Assembly (NCBI RefSeq): GCF_041080835.1 | Contig: NZ_CP129683.1 | Span: 868,001 to 932,000 of the forward strand | Origin: Bifidobacterium sp. WK012_4_13 | GTDB taxonomy: Bacteria; Actinomycetota; Actinomycetes; Actinomycetales; Bifidobacteriaceae | Direction: 5' to 3' | DNA: 64,000 bases | Shown here: one piece after another, positions 8,095 through 15,431 of the stretch | Layout: every line of letters begins with the position of its first letter | Numbering within the stretch: the first letter of the stretch is position 1 | Notes under the pieces: generated by a model | The model's database searches: none | What the model was told of the DNA's origin: nothing | The model's input: the letters and a program-made list of their open reading frames with translations, nothing else | Made by a program: the position numbers and the translations under genes

Positions 8095-9749
8095 TGCGGC
8101 CCTACCTGCAGTTTCGGTATCGCGTTCAGGAGCGAAATCGTGTATGCGTCCTGTGGATGCTGCAGAACTTTCGACGTCTCTCCCCGCTCGACGACGGTGC
8201 CATGGTTGAGGACCATGATGTTGTCGGTGATCAGACGGGCGCTGAGCAGATCGTGGGTGATGTAGAGCATGCTGACGTTGAGTCGCACGCGCAGGTCATC
8301 AAGCAGAGCCAGAATTCCGGCTCGCAGGGTCATGTCGAGCATGGAGACCGGTTCGTCCGCGATGAGCATCTTCGGGTTGCTGGCCAGGGCTCGCGCAATG
8401 ACGACGCGCTGCCTCTGACCGCCGGAGAGCTGGTGAGGCAGTTTGGCGGCGAATTGCTCGACAGGCGTCAAACCGACGAATTCAAGCAATTCCAGCATGC
8501 GATGACGGGCCTGGCTGCCTCGCAGCTTCGTGTAGTTCAGGATTGGACGAGTCAGAATATATTCCACGTTGTGCAATGGATTCAGCGCGGCATATGGATC
8601 CTGGAAGACCATCTGGATGTCGGAGCGCAAGGCTCGCAGATCGCGGCCACGACGCATTTTTTCGATATGCTTCGAACCTAGCGTGATGACGCCTGAAGTC
8701 GGATTCTCCACGGCGGTGATCATCTTCGCAATCGTCGACTTCCCCGAACCAGAAGCTCCCACCAAAGCCAGGGATTGCCCAGGATCGAGAGTGAACGAGA
8801 CATCGTTGACGGCTAGGACCTCAGCCTCACCACGCTTTCTTGCCGGATACGTCTTCGTGATGTGCGAAACCGTCAGCGATGTGCTTTCATCCTCCGTATG
8901 GGCGTTTTCCTTGTATGCCTCATTGGCATGCTCGCGGGTACGCAGCCCCGGAACGGAAACATGCTCCGCCCGTGGGTCGCCATAATGGCTGAGCAGCATC
9001 TTGGTGTATTCGTCGTGAGGATGTTCGAGGATCTCTCGATTCGGTGCGTCCTCCACGATGCGGCCATTGTGCATCACCAGCACGCGTTGGGTGGATTCCA
9101 GAACGATGCCCAGATCGTGGCTGATGAGGATCGCGGTGAATCCCTCGGACTTCTGCAGCTCCCGGATCGTGTTCATCACTTCATGCTGGACCAGCACGTC
9201 AAGGGCGGTCGTCGGTTCGTCGAAGACCATGAGCTTGGGATCGAGGCTGAGTGCGAGTGCGATGGAGACGCGCTGCCTCATGCCTCCCGAGAGCTCGCCT
9301 GGGTATCGGCTCAGCGTGTTCTTTGGCAATCCCACCTTCGAGATGAGTTCCGCGGCGCGGGCCTCGCGCATCTCCTTCGCAACGTGCTCGTGCGCCTTGA
9401 AGATGTCCATGAAATGATTGCGTATGGTACGCACAGGGTTCAATGCATTCATGCCCGACTGAAGAACCATGGCGAAGCCACCGCGGCGCTGCTTGCGCAG
9501 TTCCTCGGCAGAGAGCGTCGAGACATCGACGCCGTTGAAGATGACCTTGCCTTCGCTCACCCTTGCAGGCGGTCGGGAAAGCGCGGTGATCGCAAAGCCA
9601 AGGGTTGACTTGCCGGAGCCGGATTCGCCTACCAGACCTACGAATTCGCCCTGTTCCAAGTTGACGTTCACGTCGTGAACGGCCTTCACGGGTTCGGTTC
9701 CAGGCGTGTCGTATTCAATGGACAGATGCTCTATTTGCAGCAGACTCAT
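8088..9749 (-). CDS. Opp/Dpp-type ABC transporter, fused double ATPase
   Basis: Encodes 553 residues comprising two complete ABC ATPase domains in one chain. This matches OppD and OppF joined, an arrangement common in actinobacteria. Domain 1 has Walker A GESGSGKST (residues 41-49), signature LSGGM and Walker B MVFDEPTTALD. Domain 2 has Walker A GASGSGKST, signature LSGGQRQR and ADEPVSMLD. In the second Walker B region the usual DEPTSALD is changed but the catalytic Glu is kept. The protein powers the two permeases encoded directly upstream. Its ATG overlaps the stop of the second permease (ATGA), so the genes are translationally coupled. The family is annotated for peptides and nickel, but several characterised members carry oligosaccharides, which fits the enzymes downstream. 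Confidence 0.93.
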   Translation of the reverse strand: MSLLQIEHLSIEYDTPGTEPVKAVHDVNVNLEQGEFVGLVGESGSGKSTLGFAITALSRPPARVSEGKVIFNGVDVSTLSAEELRKQRRGGFAMVLQSGMNALNPVRTIRNHFMDIFKAHEHVAKEMREARAAELISKVGLPKNTLSRYPGELSGGMRQRVSIALALSLDPKLMVFDEPTTALDVLVQHEVMNTIRELQKSEGFTAILISHDLGIVLESTQRVLVMHNGRIVEDAPNREILEHPHDEYTKMLLSHYGDPRAEHVSVPGLRTREHANEAYKENAHTEDESTSLTVSHITKTYPARKRGEAEVLAVNDVSFTLDPGQSLALVGASGSGKSTIAKMITAVENPTSGVITLGSKHIEKMRRGRDLRALRSDIQMVFQDPYAALNPLHNVEYILTRPILNYTKLRGSQARHRMLELLEFVGLTPVEQFAAKLPHQLSGGQRQRVVIARALASNPKMLIADEPVSMLDMTLRAGILALLDDLRVRLNVSMLYITHDLLSARLITDNIMVLNHGTVVERGETSKVLQHPQDAYTISLLNAIPKLQVGPQA

Positions 9750-10756
9750 CGTGAGCTCCCTTCACGCAAACGCGGATTGCTGAGTCGGTCGACACCGAAA
9801 TTGATGAATGTCATTGAGACGGCAAGCAGGGCGATCATCAGACCCGGAGCGAGCAGAAGCGCCCACTGACCGGTGAGGATCACGCCGTTGTTCTGTGCCC
9901 AATAGATCATCGTGCCCCAGCTGATCGTCGTGGAATCTCCCAGACCGAGGAATTCCAGACCGGCTTCCGCAAGGGCCGCGGCAGTCGCAGCGCCGAAGAA
10001 GTTGTTGATGATGAGCGACAGCATGTTAGGAAAGATCTCATGGAAGATGATTCTCGCGGCACTGTCGCCACTGAACGCGGCAGCGGTGACGAAGTCACGT
10101 GAACGCAGTGACTGCGTCTGGCTTCGAAGCACTCGTGAGCCCCACGCCCATCCGGTGAACACGATGACCAGGATGATGACCTTCATGCCGCCATTCTGCA
10201 GATACGATGCGATGACGATCATCAATGGAAGCTGTGGAATCACAAGGAAGAGGTTGACGATGAATCCGACGAACTCACCTGCGAAGGACTTGACGTATCC
10301 CCAGCTCAAGCCGATGACCACCGCGAGCGCGGTAGAAAGAATGCCTGCCACCATCGCGACCATGACGGAGATTCGTCCGCCCCATATCAGCTGAGAGAAC
10401 ACGTCCTGGCCACTTGAGGTCGTGCCAAGGATATGGCTCAGCGATGGCTGCGCATTGGTTTCGAAGCCTGTCTGCTTGGGATCGTATGGACTGATGACCG
10501 GAGCGAATATCGCAACGAGAATTATCAGGCTGAACAGGATGATGCCGAATCGAGCCTTGGGAACTGACCAGACGGTCGCGAAGCTGCGGCCCGCGACTCT
10601 CATGCCCCGAACGAAGGCGTTGTCGTCAGACGCATCGTGCTGACGCGGGCTAGGCGAATGATCTCCCCTGCCTGCATGTGATGAAGCGATCTGAGTGTCA
10701 TCCTTAGGATTGTTGGGAACGGTTCCCGTGACGTTTGCATTCTGTGCTTCTGTCAT
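9746..10756 (-). CDS. Opp/Dpp-type ABC transporter permease (OppC-like)
   Basis: Encodes 336 residues. An N-terminal hydrophilic stretch of about 70 residues (Asn/Asp/His-rich) is followed by a first membrane helix (ARFGIILFSLIILVAIFAPV) and a block of further helices. The EAA loop that contacts the ATPase is visible as AAAFSGDSAARIIFHEIFPN. The start at 10756 is chosen because GGAGGTGAG lies directly upstream; an open frame continues further but overlaps the other permease gene and is not coding. It follows the first permease gene by 5 bp and overlaps the ATPase gene by 4 bp. It forms a heterodimeric pore with the neighbouring permease. Confidence 0.92.
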   Translation of the reverse strand: MTEAQNANVTGTVPNNPKDDTQIASSHAGRGDHSPSPRQHDASDDNAFVRGMRVAGRSFATVWSVPKARFGIILFSLIILVAIFAPVISPYDPKQTGFETNAQPSLSHILGTTSSGQDVFSQLIWGGRISVMVAMVAGILSTALAVVIGLSWGYVKSFAGEFVGFIVNLFLVIPQLPLMIVIASYLQNGGMKVIILVIVFTGWAWGSRVLRSQTQSLRSRDFVTAAAFSGDSAARIIFHEIFPNMLSLIINNFFGAATAAALAEAGLEFLGLGDSTTISWGTMIYWAQNNGVILTGQWALLLAPGLMIALLAVSMTFINFGVDRLSNPRLREGSSR

Positions 10757-10761
10757 TCCAC

Positions 10762-11742
10762 TCACCTCCGAGTCCTTGGATCGAGAATGCCATAAAGAAT
10801 ATCGACGATGAAGTTCGCTACCAGCACGCTGACCGTGATCATCAGGAACAATGCCTGCATCAGTGGATAGTCCTGGTTCGTGACTGCCTGGAACAGCAGC
10901 ATGCCTATTCCTGGATAGCTGAAGACCTGCTCGACCAGCAGCGAGCCGCCGACCACGCCGCCAAGCACCAGACCGAACGAGGTCAGGTTGGGAAGCAGAG
11001 CGTTTCGCGCGGCGTACCTCAGCATGACGGTGCGCTGATGCAGACCGTTCGCCTCGGCGAAGGTCACATAGTCGTCGCCAAGCGTGTTGATCATGTTGTT
11101 TCTCATGCCCATGACCCATCCGCCAAGTGAGGTGATCAGAATGGTGAGGGCCGGAAGTATCGAATGATAGAGGGCGTCGAGGATGAATGCGCCTGAGAAT
11201 GTGGGGACAGCCGTCGCCGAATACGCGCCCGACGTCGGGAAGGCCTTGGCCACGTAACCAAGGAAGAACAGCAGCAGCAAGGCAAGCCAGAACGGTGGGA
11301 ATGCGGAGAAGAACGAGCTCCCGACGCTGCCGGTCGCATCGACGAGCGAACCGCGCTTCCATGCCATTGCGGCACCGAGCATGGTTCCGATGATGAAGGA
11401 GAGGATGGTGACGGTGCCGACCAGAACGAGTGTCCATGGCAAGGCGGTCGAGACAAGCGACGAAACCGATTGTGGGAAGTTGCTGTAGGAGATTCCGAAA
11501 TTCAGATGGACGACGTCATTGAGATACTTGACATACTGCTGGAATGGGTTGCCTGTGGGTATTCCAAGCTGCGCTTCTATCGAGGCACGCATTTCCGGCG
11601 TCACAGGACCATTTTGGGAGAGCTTTGCTATGGCTGCGTCGGCAGGAGAACCGGGCATCATACGAGGTAACAGGAAGTTCACGGTTATAGCCGCCCACAG
11701 GGTGAGCAGGAAAAGACCGATTTTCCCGAGATAGTAGCGCAC
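10762..11742 (-). CDS. Opp/Dpp-type ABC transporter permease (OppB-like)
   Basis: Encodes 326 residues starting at a GTG preceded by AAAGGT. The first helix (KIGLFLLTLWAAITVNFLL) is followed by the family phrase PRMMPGSPADA, a periplasmic-type loop, then about five more membrane helices. The EAA loop reads FAEANGLHQRTVMLRYAARN, and the C terminus ends DPRTRR, typical of this permease family. It is separated from the solute-binding protein gene by about 300 bp that include a small hairpin, an arrangement often used to keep the binding protein more abundant than the membrane components. Confidence 0.92.
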   Translation of the reverse strand: MRYYLGKIGLFLLTLWAAITVNFLLPRMMPGSPADAAIAKLSQNGPVTPEMRASIEAQLGIPTGNPFQQYVKYLNDVVHLNFGISYSNFPQSVSSLVSTALPWTLVLVGTVTILSFIIGTMLGAAMAWKRGSLVDATGSVGSSFFSAFPPFWLALLLLFFLGYVAKAFPTSGAYSATAVPTFSGAFILDALYHSILPALTILITSLGGWVMGMRNNMINTLGDDYVTFAEANGLHQRTVMLRYAARNALLPNLTSFGLVLGGVVGGSLLVEQVFSYPGIGMLLFQAVTNQDYPLMQALFLMITVSVLVANFIVDILYGILDPRTRR

Positions 11743-12006
11743 GAGATGACCTTTCACTGGTGATTGATTATTGGTTATGAAAAGTTTGAGATGCCGAGGC
11801 CTTTGCAGTGTCTGAGAGACTCGCAGGTCTTCGGCTGTTCGAAAGATGCGGACCGGACGCACGGGGCTTGCGTGGGTTCATGACTGTGGACTGTATGAAC
11901 CGCAGCAAGCCCGACATGCGCATCCGTTGCGAAGCTGTCTCAGTTGCAGACACTGCAATGAATCTCGGCAACTCCGCGAACGGCATGATGCTCTGGTCCT
12001 CCATGG

Positions 12007-12030
12007 CCTGACGGCGCAAAGGCAGTCAGG
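12007..12030 (-). promoter_or_regulatory. hairpin after the binding-protein gene
   Basis: A short inverted repeat (CCTGAC with GTCAGG) lies 12 nt beyond the stop codon of the solute-binding protein gene, with no T-run on the minus strand. In binding-protein-first operons such hairpins can stabilise the upstream mRNA segment or cause partial termination. The stem is only 6 bp, so support is modest. Confidence 0.35.
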
Positions 12031-12041
12031 CCGGGAATGGC

Positions 12042-13688
12042 TCAGGCCTTCTTGAGGTGAGTCACCACCATCAGCACCTGCGACGTCCAGGTGGTCGGCG
12101 AAGCGTATGGATTCTCCTCCGTTGGCCAACCGGTGAAGTTCTTGGTGCTGTAGAGGCTCCACAGACCGCCATAGAACATTCCGACGACGGGGACCTGCTC
12201 ATATACCACTTCCTGCAGCTGGTCCACGATCTTCTTCTGATCCGTGGTCGACGACGTTGACTTGAGCTGTGCAAGCAGCGAATCGGTCGTGCTGTTCTTG
12301 TAACGCTCGAAGTTGGCCGATGCCGCGGTTCCTACCGGCTGATAGAAGTCACCATTGAGCAGGTTGTTGTAATCCGTATAGACATCACCGGTTCCACCGA
12401 AGGAGGAAACGATGAGATCATAGTCGCCGTTGTTCAGCGCCTGTGTGTAGGCGGCTGGCTGAGGCTGGTTGAGCTTGACCGTGATGCCGATTGCGCTGAG
12501 CTGGCTTTGCAGTGTTTCCACGCCTCGCAGCCAGTCACTGTAACCACTGGGAACGGTGACGGTCAGGGTGAGCTGGGTGCCTGAGCTGTCGACGAGCTTG
12601 CCGTTCTTCTCGGTGTATCCCGCCTTCGCGAAGTACTTCAGCGCAGTGGCCTTGCTCTGCTTGACGACGCCACTGTTCGGAATGCTGGAGTTGACCCAGG
12701 ACTTCTGGTTGGGAAGCAGCAGACCCGTCTGCGTCGAGGCATCGACGTATCCCTCTTCGGCGTTCTTGGCGATCGCCGTGCGATCGATGGCGCTGCTCAG
12801 GCCAAGACGGAAGTTGACGTTGTTATATGGAGCCTTGGTGAGATTCGGGAAGAGAGAGACCGTGCCACCCGGAGGGAACCAATAATGATTGTGCTGCTTG
12901 TCGGCGCCAACCCATGTCTTCTGGACATCGTTCATGTACATATAGCCCCAGTCATAGCCCTTGTTGACCATGTCGAGCGCCTTGTTCGATGCAGGAACCA
13001 CAATGGAAGCCGCGGCGACCTTGCTCGCTTGCCAATAGCTCGCGTTCTTCGTCAGGGTGTATTGGTTCGGCGTGTAGCTGCCGAGCTTGTATGGTCCGGT
13101 TCCCACTGGGGTCGCGTTGGTGTCCTTGACGGGATCCTTGATGCTCTTCCAGATGTGCTGGGGAACGATGAGCTGCTGATCGATGATCTTCACTGCAGGG
13201 ATGTCCGCATCCTTGAGATTGAAGGTGACCGTATCTCCGCTGGTGCTGATCGAAGCGATGTGCTGCCAGACGCCCAAGGTGTCAAGCGCGCTGTTTTGCT
13301 TCAGCAGGTTGAAGGTGTATGCGACGTCGCTTGCCGAGAATGCCTTGCCATCTGACCATTTAACGCCCGAGCGGATGGTGTATTCGATCGTCTTTGTATC
13401 GACGATCTTGTGCGAAGTGGCCAGGAACGGCGTCTCCTTGCCGTTGATGCTGTTCACGACCATCAATGGTTCGTATATGAAGTTGATTCCGGTTCGCTTG
13501 CTGCTTGAGAATGGGTTGAAATTCTTGGTGAATGTAGGGCTGCCGTTATCTCCTCCGAAGAGAATCTGGGTCGATGAGCTCCCCCCTGACGACTGAGCGT
13601 CGGAATTGCCGCATGCAGCAAGACCAATGGTCATGGTCGCGGCAGCTAGGGCAGCGACTGCGCGTACCACTAGGTGTTTAGTATTCAT
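12042..13688 (-). CDS. solute-binding lipoprotein (family 5) for oligosaccharides
   Basis: Encodes 548 residues. The signal peptide has a basic start, a hydrophobic core and a lipobox LAAC with the lipidated Cys at residue 26, so the protein should be anchored outside the membrane. The mature part is a family 5 extracellular solute-binding protein, with the phrase GVKWSDGKAFSASDVAYTFN and the long two-lobe architecture of Opp/Dpp proteins. The start at 13688 is chosen over an upstream in-frame ATG because it gives the signal peptide directly. It is the first gene of the operon and is preceded by a promoter overlapped by a LacI-type operator. The ligand is inferred to be a beta-gluco-oligosaccharide from the two intracellular beta-glucan enzymes; the fold itself would also suit peptides. 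Confidence 0.93.
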   Translation of the reverse strand: MNTKHLVVRAVAALAAATMTIGLAACGNSDAQSSGGSSSTQILFGGDNGSPTFTKNFNPFSSSKRTGINFIYEPLMVVNSINGKETPFLATSHKIVDTKTIEYTIRSGVKWSDGKAFSASDVAYTFNLLKQNSALDTLGVWQHIASISTSGDTVTFNLKDADIPAVKIIDQQLIVPQHIWKSIKDPVKDTNATPVGTGPYKLGSYTPNQYTLTKNASYWQASKVAAASIVVPASNKALDMVNKGYDWGYMYMNDVQKTWVGADKQHNHYWFPPGGTVSLFPNLTKAPYNNVNFRLGLSSAIDRTAIAKNAEEGYVDASTQTGLLLPNQKSWVNSSIPNSGVVKQSKATALKYFAKAGYTEKNGKLVDSSGTQLTLTVTVPSGYSDWLRGVETLQSQLSAIGITVKLNQPQPAAYTQALNNGDYDLIVSSFGGTGDVYTDYNNLLNGDFYQPVGTAASANFERYKNSTTDSLLAQLKSTSSTTDQKKIVDQLQEVVYEQVPVVGMFYGGLWSLYSTKNFTGWPTEENPYASPTTWTSQVLMVVTHLKKA

Positions 13689-13855
13689 TTCCGCTTCTTC
13701 CTGTCCACGTTGACAAATGACGTGCTCAACATCTTGACGCGCACGCCACCGCTGTAATCTGAACGAATCCATGTGCTGGACGATCGTGAAGCGTCATTGA
13801 GAAACATCACGGTCTCAGGGCACGGAGGAATCGCTTGATTCAACTGGCAGAAACA

Positions 13856-13884
13856 ATTGTATGCGCTTACAACATCTTTTGCAA
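13856..13884 (-). promoter_or_regulatory. promoter of the glucan-utilisation operon
   Basis: On the minus strand, TTGCAA (13879-13884) and TACAAT (13856-13861) are separated by exactly 17 nt, a good match to the principal sigma-factor consensus. The LacI-type palindrome 13857-13872 covers most of the -10 element and half of the spacer, so bound repressor would block polymerase. Confidence 0.72.
13857..13872. promoter_or_regulatory. LacI-type operator, copy 1
   Basis: The 16-mer TTGTATGCGCTTACAA is a near-perfect palindrome about a central GC|GC, as expected for LacI-family operators. It differs at few positions from copy 2 at 13967-13982 and overlaps the operon -10 element. Confidence 0.72.
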
Positions 13885-13966
13885 AATACTGGGCAATTTT
13901 TTTCTTTCATAGTTACAAACGGCTTAGTTCCAATGTTCTTAAGTTTGAAATTCTCGACACGCCGGA

Positions 13967-13982
13967 TTGTTAGCGCTATCAA
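13967..13982. promoter_or_regulatory. LacI-type operator, copy 2
   Basis: The 16-mer TTGTTAGCGCTATCAA is palindromic but for one pair. Its centre is 110 bp from that of copy 1, close to a whole number of helical turns, which would allow one repressor tetramer or two dimers to form a loop. Its position near the start of the regulator gene suggests autoregulation. Confidence 0.7.
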
Positions 13983-14100
13983 GAAAGTGTTTTTTGTGTG
14001 TACACTGTGATTCAGATGTAAGAAATGTATGTAAATGGATTTCGTTCATTCACCGATGCGTTTCTTCATGATTCAATTCATTTCGAGTCTCCTGGGGGCA

Positions 14101-15234
14101 ATGGTGTCATCCAAAAAACCGACCGTATACGATGTCGCAAGGGAGGCGGGCGTTTCGATTGCAAGCGTCTCGCGCTCACTGCGAAAGCCAGACAGCGTCA
14201 GGCCCGCCACGCGCGAACTCATCGACCAGGCAATCGAACGTCTGGGATACGTACCCAGTGGGAGCGCACAAAGCCTTGCGGCACGAAGGACGGGCGTCAT
14301 CGGCCTGTTCATGTCAAACCTTGATGAACTTGACGACCTGAGCGACTTCACCCTCAGCAGCGTCGACGAGGCGAATGTCGAATTCGATCCGCCGCGACGA
14401 GACAACCATCATAATGACTCCCTGTATTTCGATCAGGTGCTTCGAGGCTGCGAGCTTGAGACCTGGCGGCGCGGACTGTCACTGATGGTCAATCTGGGAT
14501 TGAACCGCAATGAGAAGGGACTGACCCAACTGGCGAGCGACATGGCTGGCAAGGTGGATGGCCTGATAGTGATGGCACGCAGCGTTCCCGATTCGACTCT
14601 GGAATTTCTCAGACGCCGGGTGCCCGTCGTGATGGTCGCAGACGCCCCCTCTGACAACGAGAGCGGATATGACCTTGTGAGAGTCAGCAATCGCAAGGGC
14701 ATGAGAACGCTGGTTCAGCATCTCATCGACAGACACCATATCGATGATTTTGCCTATATCGCAGGCCCAGACGACTCCCCCGACAACCACAAGCGCTATG
14801 TCGGATTCTGCGAGGGGCTTCGAAGCCGGAACATGAATCCCGAGACCGTGCCGATCTATAGGGCGGAATTTTCATGGACGATTGCCCGCACGATCACCCA
14901 GGACATGATTTCACGACATAAGATTCCACGCGCATTGGTCTGCGCGAACGACCAGATGGCTCTTGGCGTGTGCAGGGCGCTGATGGATAACGACATTCGC
15001 ATCCCGCAGGATGTGATCGTCACCGGATTCGATGGCATCAAGGAATCCGAGACCAACGAGCCCAGAATCACGACGGTTCGCCAGCCCATGCGCAATCTTG
15101 GACGCGCGGCCGTGAGCACAATGGTCCAGAGACTCGAGAACCCGGACGCGGAACCCTTCTCGACAGAACTTCCGGTCACCCTGCTGCTGCGGGAGAGCTC
15201 GGAAGGCAGGATACCAGCTCGAGGTGGTGACTGA
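14101..15234 (+). CDS. LacI-family regulator of the glucan locus
   Basis: Encodes 377 residues. The helix-turn-helix (TVYDVAREAGVSIASVSRSL, residues 8-27) and hinge helix (SAQSLAARRTGVIG) are typical of LacI/GalR repressors, followed by a periplasmic-binding-protein-like sensor domain with ALVCANDQMALGV and VTGFDGIKES. The start at 14101 gives the usual short lead before the HTH; GGGGG lies just upstream. Residues about 73-106 form an acidic, His/Asn-rich insertion (DELDDLSDF through DNHHND) directly after the first sensor strand, where family members normally move straight on to the first helix. It is divergent from the operon it very probably represses through the paired palindromes in the intervening region. 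The inducer is unknown; an imported or partly degraded beta-glucoside is likely. Confidence 0.92.
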   Translation: MVSSKKPTVYDVAREAGVSIASVSRSLRKPDSVRPATRELIDQAIERLGYVPSGSAQSLAARRTGVIGLFMSNLDELDDLSDFTLSSVDEANVEFDPPRRDNHHNDSLYFDQVLRGCELETWRRGLSLMVNLGLNRNEKGLTQLASDMAGKVDGLIVMARSVPDSTLEFLRRRVPVVMVADAPSDNESGYDLVRVSNRKGMRTLVQHLIDRHHIDDFAYIAGPDDSPDNHKRYVGFCEGLRSRNMNPETVPIYRAEFSWTIARTITQDMISRHKIPRALVCANDQMALGVCRALMDNDIRIPQDVIVTGFDGIKESETNEPRITTVRQPMRNLGRAAVSTMVQRLENPDAEPFSTELPVTLLLRESSEGRIPARGGD

Positions 15235-15352
15235 CCTCGCTCAGTCACCACTCCATCATCACGCTCAGTCACCACTCAACCATCACTCATTACTCGCCTA
15301 TTGCGATTCATACGCGCCCTTCACAGACGTCCAGGCGTGAGCGGCAATGGCA

Positions 15353-15393
15353 AAGCGGCATCTCAGCCCTATTCACAGGCCGAGATGCCGCTT
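15353..15393. terminator. bidirectional terminator-like hairpin
   Basis: A 12-bp perfect inverted repeat (AAGCGGCATCTC with GAGATGCCGCTT), with a further GCC/GGC inside, lies between the convergent lacI-type gene and the MFS gene. T-runs are short on both sides. Confidence 0.65.
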
Positions 15394-15431
15394 ATGGTTC
15401 AAAAGGTTCGCAGCGCGCGATTGTCTTGAGA

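Larger units (their letters stand above)
13689..14100. other. divergent control region between binding-protein gene and lacI-type gene
   Basis: This AT-rich 412-bp stretch contains the operon promoter (13856-13884) and two copies of a 16-bp palindrome (13857-13872 and 13967-13982). About 160 nt of untranslated leader follow the promoter toward the binding-protein gene. For the regulator gene on the plus strand a candidate -10 TACACT lies at 14001-14006, without a good -35 partner. Confidence 0.7.

Noticed and set aside
10757..11437. N-terminal extension of the OppC-like permease frame
   Set aside because: The extended part overlaps the OppB-like gene, is rich in Arg/His without membrane helices and has no start signal; GGAGGTGAG marks the start at 10756.
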